A stretch of DNA of 64,000 nucleotides from Limisphaerales bacterium (lineage in GTDB: Bacteria > Verrucomicrobiota > Verrucomicrobiia > Limisphaerales > SXTU01): the NCBI GenBank assembly GCA_009773355.1, contig WRPG01000006.1, positions 1 to 64,000 of the forward strand, written 5' to 3'. Below the pieces are notes generated by a model, which saw only the letters and a program-made list of their open reading frames with translations, made no database searches and was not told where the DNA came from. Positions 16,927 to 25,574 of this stretch are shown piece after piece. The translations under genes were made by a program, and so were the position numbers. How positions within the stretch are numbered: the stretch's first letter is position 1; each line of letters starts with the position of its first letter.

Positions 16927-18408
16927 ATGAACTTGCGACCTGAAATGTCCCCCTCCGACATCGCCAACCTCACCCGCCGCGACTTCCTCGCCAGCACCGG
17001 CATGGGCACGCTCGCGCTCGCGTCGCTGCTGGCGGAGAAGGGTTACGCCCTGCCCTCCGCCGACCCGCTTGCGCCGCGCGCGTCGCATTTCACGCCGCGC
17101 GCGAAGAACTGCATCCTTATCTACTTCGAGGGCGCGCCCAGCCACATTGACCTCTACGACCCGAAGCCGAAGCTGAACGAGATGAACGGCCAGAAGCTGC
17201 CGGACGAGATGCTGGAGAAGGTGCGTTTTGCGTTCATCAAGAAGGAGGGTGTGCGGCTCATGGGCAGCCCGCGCAAGTTCACGAAGCACGGCCAGTGCGG
17301 CACCGAGTTGAGCGACCTGCTCCCGCACCTCGGCTCCATCGCGGACGACATCTGCCTGGTGCGCTCGATGAACACGACGCAGTTCAACCACCATCCCGGC
17401 CAGCTCATGATGAACTGCGGCTCGCCCCTGTTCGGCCGCCCGACGCTCGGCTCGTGGCTCACCTACGGCCTCGGCAACGAGTCGCGCGACTTGCCGGCCT
17501 ACGTGGTCCTGCACGCGGGGCGCGGCAGCAGCGCCGGTGCGAGCGCGTGGACCAGCGGCTTCCTCCCGAGCACTTACGCGGGCGTGCTCTTCCGCAACCA
17601 GGGCGACCCCGTGCTTAACCTCGGCAACCCGCCGGGCTTCACCGACGAAATGCAGCACCTCGGCCTCGACGCCATCGGCGACTTGAACCGCCTCCGGCAC
17701 AAGCACGTCGCCGACCCGGAAATCGCCTCGCGCATCGGCGCGTATGAACTCGCCGGCCGGATGCAGGCCGCGACGCCGGAGCTGATGGACTTGAGCAAGG
17801 AATCGCAGGCCACGCTCGACCTCTACGGCGTCGGGCGGAAGTCCCGCGAAAACCCCGGCGGACGCGGCGGCGGGCCGGAGACTTACTCGACCTTCTCGCG
17901 CAACTGCCTGCTCGCGCGGCGCATGGTCGAGCGCGGCGTGCGCTTCGTCACGCTCCTGCACGCGTCGTGGGACCATCACAGCAACATCAACCAGGAACTC
18001 CCCTTCTGCGCCGGCATGGCGGACCAGCCCATCGCCGCGCTCGTGCGCGACCTCAAGCAGCGCGGGATGCTCGATGACACGATGGTCATCTGGGCGAGCG
18101 AGTTCGGCCGCACGCCGCTCGGCGAAAATCGCGGCGGCTCCGCGAACGTCACTGGTCGCGACCATCACCCGTTCGCCTTCTCGATGTGGCTGGCCGGCGG
18201 CGGCATCAAGGGCGGCCAGGTCATCGGCGAGACGGACGAAATCGGCTGGGGCATCGTGCGCGACCCGGTGCGCGTGCCCGACCTGCACGCGACCATCCTC
18301 CAGCAGTTCGGCTTCGAGCACGAAAAGCTCACCTACCGCTTCCAAGGCCTCGACTTTCGCCTCACGGGCTTCGAGGGGGCCAAGGTCGTGCCGAAGATGC
18401 TGGCTTGA
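16927..18408 (+). CDS. DUF1501 protein with Tat signal
   Basis: A twin-arginine signal (LTRRDFLASTGMGTLALASL) opens this 493-residue DUF1501 protein, which has a sulfatase/alkaline-phosphatase-like fold. Typical blocks are CILIYFEGAPSHIDLYDPKP, SMNTTQFNHHPGQLM, VIWASEFGRTPLGENRGG and GRDHHPFAFSMWLAGGGIKG. It begins 2 bp after the PSD1 stop, so the two are translationally coupled. DUF1501 proteins are obligate partners of PSD1 cytochromes, but their reaction is unknown. Folding before Tat export suggests a metal cofactor (inference). An ATG at 16945 is an alternative start. Confidence 0.92.
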   Translation: MNLRPEMSPSDIANLTRRDFLASTGMGTLALASLLAEKGYALPSADPLAPRASHFTPRAKNCILIYFEGAPSHIDLYDPKPKLNEMNGQKLPDEMLEKVRFAFIKKEGVRLMGSPRKFTKHGQCGTELSDLLPHLGSIADDICLVRSMNTTQFNHHPGQLMMNCGSPLFGRPTLGSWLTYGLGNESRDLPAYVVLHAGRGSSAGASAWTSGFLPSTYAGVLFRNQGDPVLNLGNPPGFTDEMQHLGLDAIGDLNRLRHKHVADPEIASRIGAYELAGRMQAATPELMDLSKESQATLDLYGVGRKSRENPGGRGGGPETYSTFSRNCLLARRMVERGVRFVTLLHASWDHHSNINQELPFCAGMADQPIAALVRDLKQRGMLDDTMVIWASEFGRTPLGENRGGSANVTGRDHHPFAFSMWLAGGGIKGGQVIGETDEIGWGIVRDPVRVPDLHATILQQFGFEHEKLTYRFQGLDFRLTGFEGAKVVPKMLA

Positions 18409-18475
18409 CCCGTCGCTTCCGCCCCGCCGTAATCCCGCGAATCCTTGGCCGGCCAGACCGGTCTGAACCCTCACC

Positions 18476-19384
18476 ATGAAACTGCATCGCTTGTTCCTCG
18501 CCCTCGCCACCGCCGCCTTGCTGGCCGCATTGCCCGCGCCCGCCGCGCCGATTCCCGCCGACGCCAAGGTCAACGGCTTCGCCGTCGGCTGCCAGGCCTA
18601 CACCTTCAACCGCTTCTCCGTCTTCGAGGCCATCGAGAAGACCGCCGAGGCCGGCGGGAAGATCATCGAGTTTTACCCCGGCCAGTTCCTCACCAAGGAG
18701 GACAAGCTCGCCAGGAAGAACCCGTGGAACCACGACGCCTCGCCCGAGGTCATCGCCCAGGTGAAGGCCAAGCTCGCGAAGCACGGTGTCCGCGCGGCCA
18801 ACTACGGCGTCGTCACGATCCCCAAGGACGAAGCGGCGGCGCGGAAGATCTTTGAGTTCGCCAAGACGATGGGCCTCTACGGCGTGACCACCGAGTCCGT
18901 GGACAACCTCGACCTCATCGAGAAGCTGGTGAAGGAATACGACCTCCGCGTCGGCATCCACCAGCACGCGAAGCGCTTCAAGAAGGAGCGCGACGCGCAG
19001 GGCAACCAGGTCATTGACCCCAATTACAAGGTCTGGGATCCGACCTTCGTGCGCGACCAGGTGGCGAAGCGCGACCGGCGCATCGGCGCGTGCGCGGACC
19101 TCGGGCACTGGCAGACCTCGGGCATGAAGGCGCTGGACTGCGTGAAGATTCTTGAGGGCCGCATCATGAGCGTCCACATGAAGGAGCGCGCCGCGCTCGG
19201 CCCGAACCAGCACGACACCATCTTCGGCACCGGCGTCACGGACATGGGCGCGATCCTCGCCGAGCTGCGCCGGCAGAAGTTCGAGGGCAACATCGCCATC
19301 GAATACGAATACAACTGGGACAATTCCGTGCCGGACGTGAAGCAGTGCGTGGACTTCGTCCGCAACTGGAAGCCCAAACAGTAA
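18476..19384 (+). CDS. Secreted sugar phosphate isomerase/epimerase-like TIM barrel
   Basis: This 302-residue xylose-isomerase-like TIM-barrel protein has a signal peptide ending near LPAPAAP. Characteristic segments are VGCQAYTFNRFSVFEAIEKT, GGKIIEFYPGQF, RIGACADLGHWQTSGM, IMSVHMKERAALGPNQHDTI and IAIEYEYNWDNS. These carry the Glu/Asp/His residues that bind the metal in the AP-endonuclease-2/isomerase superfamily. Export suggests action on free extracytoplasmic sugars; the substrate is unknown. It starts 67 bp after the DUF1501 gene and its stop is 2 bp from a GGAGCGC palindrome. Confidence 0.87.
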   Translation: MKLHRLFLALATAALLAALPAPAAPIPADAKVNGFAVGCQAYTFNRFSVFEAIEKTAEAGGKIIEFYPGQFLTKEDKLARKNPWNHDASPEVIAQVKAKLAKHGVRAANYGVVTIPKDEAAARKIFEFAKTMGLYGVTTESVDNLDLIEKLVKEYDLRVGIHQHAKRFKKERDAQGNQVIDPNYKVWDPTFVRDQVAKRDRRIGACADLGHWQTSGMKALDCVKILEGRIMSVHMKERAALGPNQHDTIFGTGVTDMGAILAELRRQKFEGNIAIEYEYNWDNSVPDVKQCVDFVRNWKPKQ

Positions 19385-19386
19385 CC

Positions 19387-19453
19387 GGAGCGCGGGAGTC
19401 CATCCTGCGCGATAATGCCCATTCTCAACGCGCAGGTTGGACACCTGCGCTCC
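19387..19453. repeat. GGAGCGC palindrome, copy 3
   Basis: The right arm (19431-19453) is identical to copies 1 and 2. The left arm (19387-19409) has diverged (GGAGCGCGGGAGTCCATCC). It fills the gap between two convergent genes. Confidence 0.9.
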
Positions 19454-19461
19454 CGTCGTCC

Positions 19462-22227
19462 TTACGGCGCGCGGAGCTGGAAGAACTGTGGACCGCCGCC
19501 GTATGGCAGGAAAACCTCACCGTCGGGGAAACGCCCGGTCACGTTGGTGAGCGTGGTGAAGGCTCCGGCGGAGTTGGTGTTCACGCGCAGCTCGTAGGCG
19601 CGGCCCGCCGCCGCCGGCCAGCTCACGCGCAGCAACCGGAGCGAGGGGTTCCACACCGAGGCATCGAGCGCGAACGGAAAGGGGGAATTCGGGTCGTTCG
19701 GATGCGAACCAATGGCCTGCTCGCGCGCGTTGTTGAAGCCGTCGCCGTCCGGGTCGTCGAGCGGGCCAGACGCGAGCGAGCCGAGGCGTGCCGTTTCCCA
19801 GTTGTCGTCCAACCCGTCGTGGTCGAGGTCGAGAATCGGAACGCCTTTCACGATGAGGCTGAGGGACGTCACGCTGCCGGTATCACTCCGCCCTCCTTTT
19901 ACCTCATCGCTGACCTGCACCGTCCAAGTGCCGACGCTGCCCTCGAAGAAGTGATGCGTGCTGTAGTAGGTCCAGTCCGTCAGCGGTGAGCCGCTGATGT
20001 TCGTGTTCAAGCTGCTGGTGGGAATGGTGAACCGCTGCAGGATGCTGCGTGTGCCAGCGGGCGAGGTGACGGTGATGCGCAGGTCGCCGCAGAAATTGTG
20101 CGTGGTTTGCACGCGCACTCCAACGTGCTCGCAGTTCAGCTCGTTGGTCACTGTGAACGGGTAGCGCGCGGCGTCGAGTTCGAGCTGGGCGCGCAGGTTC
20201 GCGTTGGTCTGCGCGACGGCGGCGAGCGCCTCACCGTTGGTCAGTCCAATGAAGATTGAGGGAATGGCCAGCAGGGTGCCGGTCAGTTGCATGCTGAAGA
20301 GGTTTGTGCTCGCGATGTTGTCGTAAATGACCGCGAATGCGGCCCCAGCGTCCTGCGCCCGTTTGATTTTTTCGCTGAATGTCGAAACGCCCCGCTGGAT
20401 GAGCGCGCCCTTGCCGGTGAGGTTAGTGGTCAGCGCGCTGTTCGCCTGGCCGACGAAGACCAGCGGCAGGCTGGCGGTAGGCGAGTCGGGGCGGAGGTTC
20501 TCACCGGGAGCCTTCTCCGGGTGCAGACCTTCGTCGGGCATCAACCCTCCGATGCTTCCCAGCTCAACAGGCACATTCGCGCCGGTCGCGCGCACGAGGA
20601 AGCCGGCATCGGGAATCACCTGCGTCACGTTCGAGACGAGCGTGGTCGTCGTGGCGGACGTGCGGTTGGACCAGACCTGCGCGAGCCGCACGGCCAGGCC
20701 CGCGTCCGGCACGCCGAAGCCGAGATTGTGGCTGACGCGCAGGCCCGCGCCGTTGGTCGCGAGGTCACGGTCGGCGAGGTCGTAGTGCCGCGCGGAGAGC
20801 GCGAGGATTTGCTGCACGTCGCGGATGGCGAGGTTCGTGTTCGCCCCCAGCAGCAGCGCGCACAGCCCGGCGATCTGCGGCGCGGCGAAGGACGTGCCGT
20901 GCGGGCTGGACGAGTCGAAAGCGTAGTCCGCAGAGTCATCGTTGTTGAGGGGCTGAACTCGGTTGTAGCCGAAGGATGTTCCGGTGCGATCCGTTGTGGG
21001 GGGGGCATTCACTGTCGGGGGGATGATGCTGCCAATGACATCGTCCCCCACCGGCGCGGCCACGAGCACGGACGCGCCCGGCGTGCTGTAGCTGGCCACG
21101 CGGCCGGTGATGCGCACGCCGGCCACGGTGATGACGCGGGGGTCGGCGGTGTAGGACTGGTCGTTGGCGTTGGCGGCGATGTCACGATCGTTGCCGGCGG
21201 CGCGGGTCATGAGGATGCCGCGTCCACCGCGCCCGAAAGTCAGCGCATTGGAGAGGCCAGTCTCCGCCATCGCGCTGTTGCCGATCAGCCCGAAACCACT
21301 GTTGAGCCAACTGTGATTCTGCACGCTCACCACGTTGCTCTGGTATTGGAACATCTGGCCGATTTGCTCCTCGGTGGACGCGAGCATCTTCCAGCTCGCG
21401 AGGCTCGCCGCCGGGGCCACGCCGCTGATGCCGATGCCGTTGTTGCCCTGGGCAACCGCGTATCCGGCGACGGCGGTGCCGTGGTTGTCCGAGGCCAGCA
21501 GCGGGTTGCCGTTGGTGGTCTGATTCTCGAAATTATAATGCGGTTGCCCGGCGGCTGGATTCACGAAATCAGGGTGTGCAAGCTCCACGCCCTCGTCCGC
21601 GATGGCAACGACCACACCCTTGCCCTGGGAAAAGGGCCACGCGGCGCGCACGTTCAAGTCCACGCCCGGTTGCGCGCCGGTGATGTCCCGGTTCTCCAGG
21701 TTCCATTGGTTCGGGATGAGGCGATCGTTGAAGCGTGCGGCGTAAGGCCCGGCGGTGCGCATCGGGAAGCGCCGCACCGGGTGCGCGGCCAGCACGTCCG
21801 GCAAGGCTGCCAGCCGCTCGGCCTCGCGCGCGGCGGTCCACGCGTCCGGGGCTTGCAGGATGAACCACTGCGGCGCGAAAACACGGTCCACGACGAGCTT
21901 GGTGCCGGCCACGAGCTTGTTGACATCCACGCCGTCGGCCAGCCGCAGGGAAATACGGCTGGTGAGGTCCACCGTTTGCGCGGCGTCGTCCGACCGGCGG
22001 GCGGCCAGTTCCGGCTGCAACATCGCCGTGACCCGCGCACCGGCGGGCAGCTCGACGCGATACGCGACCGGCTGCGGCTCACGGAAGCGGAACTCCACGA
22101 AGTCCGCCGCGCCAGCCGAAGCGGCGGCGAGGACGAGGAAAACAAACCCGCGGGCCAGTTGTCGAAGGACGAACACCACCCCGGAGCAAACCTGAAAATG
22201 CCCGCCGCCGCGAGCCGAAAGTCCCAT
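19462..22227 (-). CDS. Secreted subtilisin-like serine protease with PA and P domains
   Basis: From the ATG at 22227 the protein has 921 residues. After a hydrophobic export segment (RGFVFLVLAAASAGAA) comes the S8 catalytic domain. It has Asp near residue 212 (VVVAIADEGVELAHPDF), His near 249 (DNHGTAVAGYAV) and Ser near 446 (SPHGTSFAAPQIAG). A PA-like insert follows (GKGALIQRGVSTFSEKI ... FAVIYDN), then a proprotein-convertase P domain at about 690-780 (TTHNFCGDLRITVTSPAGT). Calcium-binding type-3-like repeats come next (DLDHDGLDDNWE, DDPDGDGFNN), then a C-terminal beta domain. The S8-P order is kexin-like. The frame upstream of 22227 is a shadow of the fucose synthase gene. An in-frame GTG nearer the hydrophobic segment is an alternative start. 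Confidence 0.88.
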   Translation of the reverse strand: MGLSARGGGHFQVCSGVVFVLRQLARGFVFLVLAAASAGAADFVEFRFREPQPVAYRVELPAGARVTAMLQPELAARRSDDAAQTVDLTSRISLRLADGVDVNKLVAGTKLVVDRVFAPQWFILQAPDAWTAAREAERLAALPDVLAAHPVRRFPMRTAGPYAARFNDRLIPNQWNLENRDITGAQPGVDLNVRAAWPFSQGKGVVVAIADEGVELAHPDFVNPAAGQPHYNFENQTTNGNPLLASDNHGTAVAGYAVAQGNNGIGISGVAPAASLASWKMLASTEEQIGQMFQYQSNVVSVQNHSWLNSGFGLIGNSAMAETGLSNALTFGRGGRGILMTRAAGNDRDIAANANDQSYTADPRVITVAGVRITGRVASYSTPGASVLVAAPVGDDVIGSIIPPTVNAPPTTDRTGTSFGYNRVQPLNNDDSADYAFDSSSPHGTSFAAPQIAGLCALLLGANTNLAIRDVQQILALSARHYDLADRDLATNGAGLRVSHNLGFGVPDAGLAVRLAQVWSNRTSATTTTLVSNVTQVIPDAGFLVRATGANVPVELGSIGGLMPDEGLHPEKAPGENLRPDSPTASLPLVFVGQANSALTTNLTGKGALIQRGVSTFSEKIKRAQDAGAAFAVIYDNIASTNLFSMQLTGTLLAIPSIFIGLTNGEALAAVAQTNANLRAQLELDAARYPFTVTNELNCEHVGVRVQTTHNFCGDLRITVTSPAGTRSILQRFTIPTSSLNTNISGSPLTDWTYYSTHHFFEGSVGTWTVQVSDEVKGGRSDTGSVTSLSLIVKGVPILDLDHDGLDDNWETARLGSLASGPLDDPDGDGFNNAREQAIGSHPNDPNSPFPFALDASVWNPSLRLLRVSWPAAAGRAYELRVNTNSAGAFTTLTNVTGRFPDGEVFLPYGGGPQFFQLRAP

Positions 22228-22261
22228 CGGGTGCTCAGGGTTTTCCCGGAGCGCGATTCTG

Positions 22262-22371
22262 GGAGCGCGGCCGTGTCGCAGACCAGCCGCAGCGACCACG
22301 GCTGGCCGAGGCCGACCACGCGGTCGCAGGCCACATGCTGCGGCTGATGCTCCGCAGCACAGCCGCGCTCC
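22262..22371. repeat. GGAGCGC palindrome, longer variant
   Basis: The imperfect arms (22262-22293 and 22337-22371) start GGAGCGCGGCCGTGT and end ACAGCCGCGCTCC. Inner matching blocks CAGCCGCAGC and GCTGCGGCTG also pair. It fills the gap between fcl and the protease. Confidence 0.8.
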
Positions 22372-22409
22372 ACGCCGAATTCTTTTCGGTGTCAAGCCGC
22401 GCCGGCCCG

Positions 22410-23342
22410 CTACTTGCCGGCGCGATGCTGCACGAACCACTCGTAGGTGCTGCGGATGCCGTCGGCCAGCGGGATGCGGGCCTTCCAGCCCAGGGCGTTG
22501 ATGCGGGACACGTCGAGGAGCTTGCGGGGCGTGCCGTCGGGCATCGTGGCGTCCCAGACGATCTCGCCGCGATAGCCCACGATGTCGCGGATCAGCTCCG
22601 CCAGCTCGCGGATGGTCTCGTCCTCGCCGGTGCCGACGTTGATGAGCTGGTCGGACTCGTAGCGGTCCATGAGCGCGGCGCAGGCCTCGGCGAAATCGTC
22701 GGCATGGAGAAACTCGCGGCGCGGCGTGCCGGTGCCCCAGAGCGTCACCGTCGGCGCGGCGGAAACCTTCGCCTCGTGGAACCTGCGGATGAGCGCGGGC
22801 AGGACGTGGGATTTCTCCAGGTCGAAGTTGTCGTTCGGCCCGTAGAGATTGGTCGGCATCGCGCTGATGAAGTCGCGCCCGTGCTGGCGGCGGTAGAAGG
22901 CGCACAGCTTCAGGCCGGCGATCTTGGCGAGCGCGTAGCCCTCGTTGGTCGGCTCCAACGGGCTGGTGAGCAGCGCGTCCTCATGGATCGGCTGCGGGGC
23001 GTGCTTGGGATACACGCACGAGCTGCCCAGGAAGAGGAGCTTCGCCACGCCGAAGTCCGCAGCGGCCTCGAGGACGTTGTTCTGGATGCGCAGGTTATCG
23101 AGAAGGAACTCGACCTGGAACAGGCGGTTGGCGTTGATGCCGCCGACCTTCGCGGCGGCGAGCACGACGTGCGTGGGCCGTTCCTGCGCGAAGAACGCGC
23201 GCACGGCGGCGGTGTCCTTCAGCTCCAGCTCCGCGTGCGTGCGCGTGATGACCCGCCAGCCCGGCAGCCGCGAGTAAAGGCGCAGCAGCGCGCTCCCCGC
23301 CAGCCCGCGATGTCCCGCGATGTAAATGGTCTTGTCAGCCAT
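22410..23342 (-). CDS. fcl: GDP-L-fucose synthase
   Basis: This is a 310-residue extended short-chain dehydrogenase. It converts GDP-4-keto-6-deoxymannose to GDP-L-fucose with NADPH, supplying fucose for surface glycans. The nucleotide loop is AGHRGLAGSALL. The catalytic set includes GSSCVYPKHAPQPI and EGYALAKIAG (YxxxK), with PTNLYGPNDNFD and REFLHADDFAEAC further on. The ATG at 23342 is chosen at MADKTIYIAGH; the longer frame has no family similarity. The usual partner GDP-mannose dehydratase (gmd) is not in the window, so the pathway must be completed elsewhere. Confidence 0.95.
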   Translation of the reverse strand: MADKTIYIAGHRGLAGSALLRLYSRLPGWRVITRTHAELELKDTAAVRAFFAQERPTHVVLAAAKVGGINANRLFQVEFLLDNLRIQNNVLEAAADFGVAKLLFLGSSCVYPKHAPQPIHEDALLTSPLEPTNEGYALAKIAGLKLCAFYRRQHGRDFISAMPTNLYGPNDNFDLEKSHVLPALIRRFHEAKVSAAPTVTLWGTGTPRREFLHADDFAEACAALMDRYESDQLINVGTGEDETIRELAELIRDIVGYRGEIVWDATMPDGTPRKLLDVSRINALGWKARIPLADGIRSTYEWFVQHRAGK

Positions 23343-23479
23343 GCCGCGCCGTCCGGCGGCCGTCGGGCCGTCCACGGAAAGCGCGTGTTCTTCTAAGTCC
23401 CGTCCTCGGCCAAGTAAAGCGCATTGGCGGACTGGAAACCCGCTCGACAACCCCGCCGCGCTTTTCCACTCTCACCGCC

Positions 23480-24433
23480 ATGTCGAAACCTGCTTTGGGA
23501 CGCGGCCTGAGCGCGTTGCTGGGGGGTGGAGCCGTCGCTGCCAGGCCTGCTCCCTCACCCGCACCGTTGGCTCCCTCCAGCGCGCCGGCGCCAGCCGCGC
23601 CGGTGGTCCCGCCGCCCGCTCCCGGTGAGCGTGTCCGCACGGTCGCCGTGGCGAGCGTGCGCCCGTGCGCCTTTCAGCCGCGCAAGGATTTTGCCGCCGA
23701 CGCCATCGCCGAGCTGGCCGAATCCATCAAGGCCCAGGGCATCATCTCGCCGCTCATCGTCCGCCCGCGCGGCGATGGCTTCGAACTCATCGCCGGCGAG
23801 CGCCGCTGGCGGGCGGCGCAATTGGCGGGCCTCAAGGAAGTCCCGATCATCGTCCGCGAGGCCGACGACCGCGCCGTGCTCGAACTCGCGCTCATCGAAA
23901 ACCTCCAGCGCGAGAACCTCAACCCCATCGAGGAAGCCCTCGGCTACGCGCAGCTCATTGAGCAGTTCCAGCTCACGCAGGAAACCGCCGCCACCAAGGT
24001 CGGCAAGAGCCGCGCCGTCGTCGCCAACGCGCTGCGCCTGCTCAAGCTCGCGCCCGAACTCCAAGGCTACCTCCGTCACGGCCAGCTCTCCGTCGGCCAC
24101 GCGAAGGTGATTCTCGGTTTGACCGGCGCGGCGGAGCAGAAGCTCGCCGCCGAGCGCGTGCTCAAGGACGGCCTCAACGTCCGCCAGACCGAGGACCTCG
24201 TCGCCCGCCTCCAGCAGTCCAGCACCCAGGCTCCGACGAAGTCCGCGAGCGGCGGCAAGCCCGCCGCCCCGCGCGATGTCCATGTCGCCAGCCTTGAATC
24301 AAAACTTCAGGAGCGTTTCGCCACCAAGGTCGCGCTCCGCTACCGCAAGGGCAAAGGCGCGGTGGAAATCCGCTTCTTCAACGACGACGACCTCGACCGC
24401 ATCCTCCAGATCGCCGGGGTGAAAATGGATTGA
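23480..24433 (+). CDS. parB: ParB/Spo0J-family chromosome partitioning protein
   Basis: This 317-residue ParB has an Ala/Pro-rich N-terminal region starting [17 protein letters not shown]. The CTP-binding ParB core follows ([47 protein letters not shown]), then a helix-turn-helix segment ([20 protein letters not shown]) and a C-terminal dimer domain. ParB binds parS sites and, as a CTP-dependent clamp, helps chromosome segregation. parA is not adjacent, which is unusual since parA-parB normally form an operon. Its stop codon (24431-24433) directly abuts the inverted-repeat element that carries the S23 gene. Confidence 0.94.
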   Translation: MSKPALGRGLSALLGGGAVAARPAPSPAPLAPSSAPAPAAPVVPPPAPGERVRTVAVASVRPCAFQPRKDFAADAIAELAESIKAQGIISPLIVRPRGDGFELIAGERRWRAAQLAGLKEVPIIVREADDRAVLELALIENLQRENLNPIEEALGYAQLIEQFQLTQETAATKVGKSRAVVANALRLLKLAPELQGYLRHGQLSVGHAKVILGLTGAAEQKLAAERVLKDGLNVRQTEDLVARLQQSSTQAPTKSASGGKPAAPRDVHVASLESKLQERFATKVALRYRKGKGAVEIRFFNDDDLDRILQIAGVKMD

Positions 24434-24933
24434 GGTGACAAGTGACAGGTGGCAGGTGACAAGTGTTCGTCAGGACACAAAGCTCATTCCAACGCAACGA
24501 GAGCATGGATGGCAAAGCCAACTCGACCGACAGTCTTGGGAACTACCGCGTCTATCTGACGGCGCGGCAGTTGTTCGACGCCTTCTGGGACGACTCCGAG
24601 ATTCTAGGCCGGGATGTTCGCGGTCGCGAGCTGGTCCGCCAGCAGGCGCGCAGCCTCGACTCCATCTGCGCGAACATCGAGGAGGGCTACGGACGCGGCT
24701 TCGGCAAGGAGTGGCCTCAATATCTCTGCATCGCCCGCGGCTCCGCCCGCGAGAGCCGGGGCCGCTACGAACGCTGCGCCCGTCTCCTGCCCGCTGAAGT
24801 TCTCGCAGAGCGCACTTCCGCCCTTAACCAAGTCATCGGCGGCCTCACCAAAACCATTCTGACTGCCGAACGCAAACTGGCCGCCAAGCGCTGACGAACT
24901 AACCCCTGTCACCTGCCACTTGTCACCTGTCAC
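24434..24933. mobile_element. Candidate mobile element: S23-family gene between inverted heptamer arrays
   Basis: The left arm (24434-24465) has four 7-base units (GGTGACA, AGTGACA, GGTGGCA, GGTGACA). The right arm (24905-24932) has four complementary units (CCTGTCA, CCTGCCA, CTTGTCA, CCTGTCA). Over a 31-base comparison the arms match at 27 positions. They bracket one four-helix-bundle gene, and the element occupies exactly the gap between the parB stop (24431-24433) and the def ATG (24934). No transposase is present and no target duplication is obvious. That it is mobile is inference from its structure and from related gene-less pairs elsewhere in the window. Confidence 0.6.
24505..24894 (+). 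CDS. Four-helix-bundle protein of the S23 / bAvd family
   Basis: From the ATG at 24505 the product has 129 residues. It matches the small all-helical family (TIGR02436 type) first seen in 23S rRNA intervening sequences and related to the Avd accessory protein of diversity-generating retroelements. The family signature is NIEEGYGRGFGKEWPQYLCIARGSARES. An in-frame GTG at 24463 lies inside the left repeat arm and is a less likely start. The molecular role of free-standing members is not established. Avd itself is a pentameric nucleic-acid-binding partner of a reverse transcriptase, but no reverse transcriptase is in this window. The gene sits alone between two heptamer inverted repeats. Confidence 0.85.
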   Translation: MDGKANSTDSLGNYRVYLTARQLFDAFWDDSEILGRDVRGRELVRQQARSLDSICANIEEGYGRGFGKEWPQYLCIARGSARESRGRYERCARLLPAEVLAERTSALNQVIGGLTKTILTAERKLAAKR

Positions 24934-25503
24934 ATGAAACTCCCCGTCCACAAATACGGCGATCCCGTGCTCCGCAAGAAAGGCGTGCCCGTCACCGAGG
25001 TCACTCCGGAAATCCACCAGCTCATCGCCGACATGTTCGAGACGATGGAGGCCCACCACGGCGTCGGCCTCGCCGCGCAGCAGGTCGGCCACGCGCTTCA
25101 ACTCACGGTGATTGACATCCGGCCCATCGAGGACCGTCCCTCCACGTTGGAGCTGGACGGAAAGCCCGCCGACCCGAATTCCATCATGCCGCTCGTGCTG
25201 CTCAACCCGGTCGTGAAGGCTGTCGGCGCACCCGAGGCCGGCTCGGAGGGCTGTCTGAGCTTCCCGAAACTCTACGGTGAGATTGAGCGCCCCGAGTCCG
25301 TGGACGTGACGGCGACGAACGAGAAGGGCGAGGCGCTGGCCTTCCGCTGCGGCGGCTTGCTCGCGCGCTGCATCCAGCACGAGACCGACCACCTCCACGG
25401 CATCCTCTTCATTGACCGCATGAACCGGGAGACGAAGGAGGAGCTGAAGCCGGACTTGGACGAGTTGCAGGCGGCGACGAAGGCGGCGCTGAAAAAGAAG
25501 TAA
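24934..25503 (+). CDS. def: Peptide deformylase
   Basis: This 189-residue metalloenzyme removes the formyl group from new protein N termini. All three motifs are present: GVGLAAQQ (residues 43-50), EGCLSFP (metal Cys107) and QHETDHLHG (metal His149 and His153, catalytic Glu150). A roughly 15-residue insertion after IDIRP and a Lys-rich C terminus are minor extensions. Its start codon is directly preceded by the right arm of the S23 element, so its leader is repeat sequence with no visible Shine-Dalgarno motif. The usual partner fmt is not adjacent. Its stop codon overlaps the next repeat (25502). Confidence 0.97.
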   Translation: MKLPVHKYGDPVLRKKGVPVTEVTPEIHQLIADMFETMEAHHGVGLAAQQVGHALQLTVIDIRPIEDRPSTLELDGKPADPNSIMPLVLLNPVVKAVGAPEAGSEGCLSFPKLYGEIERPESVDVTATNEKGEALAFRCGGLLARCIQHETDHLHGILFIDRMNRETKEELKPDLDELQAATKAALKKK

Positions 25504-25574
25504 TTAGTGATTAGTAATGAGTCACGTCAGCCAAGCGCGGCCAGTTTTGACTGAGCACTAATTACTAATCACTT
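25502..25574. repeat. Heptamer-type inverted pair between convergent genes
   Basis: The left arm (25502-25524, ATTAGTG ATTAGTA ATGAGTC) overlaps the def stop. The right arm (25552-25574, CACTAATTACTAATCACTT) overlaps the stop of the PVC cytochrome gene. The arms are complementary with few mismatches. The pair takes up the whole convergent gap. Confidence 0.9.

Noticed and set aside
16927..18408. Recent duplication of the PSD1/DUF1501 pair at 36840-41628
   Set aside because: The two pairs share only family-level blocks; one PSD1 carries a LamG-like domain the other lacks, so they are distinct subfamilies.
20287..22347. A 686-residue plus-strand frame across the protease gene
   Set aside because: It is antisense to a motif-rich S8 protease and has no domain of its own.
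24463..24894. The longer start (GTG at 24463) for the S23 gene
   Set aside because: That codon lies in the repeat arm and the added residues do not resemble the family; the ATG at 24505 is preferred.
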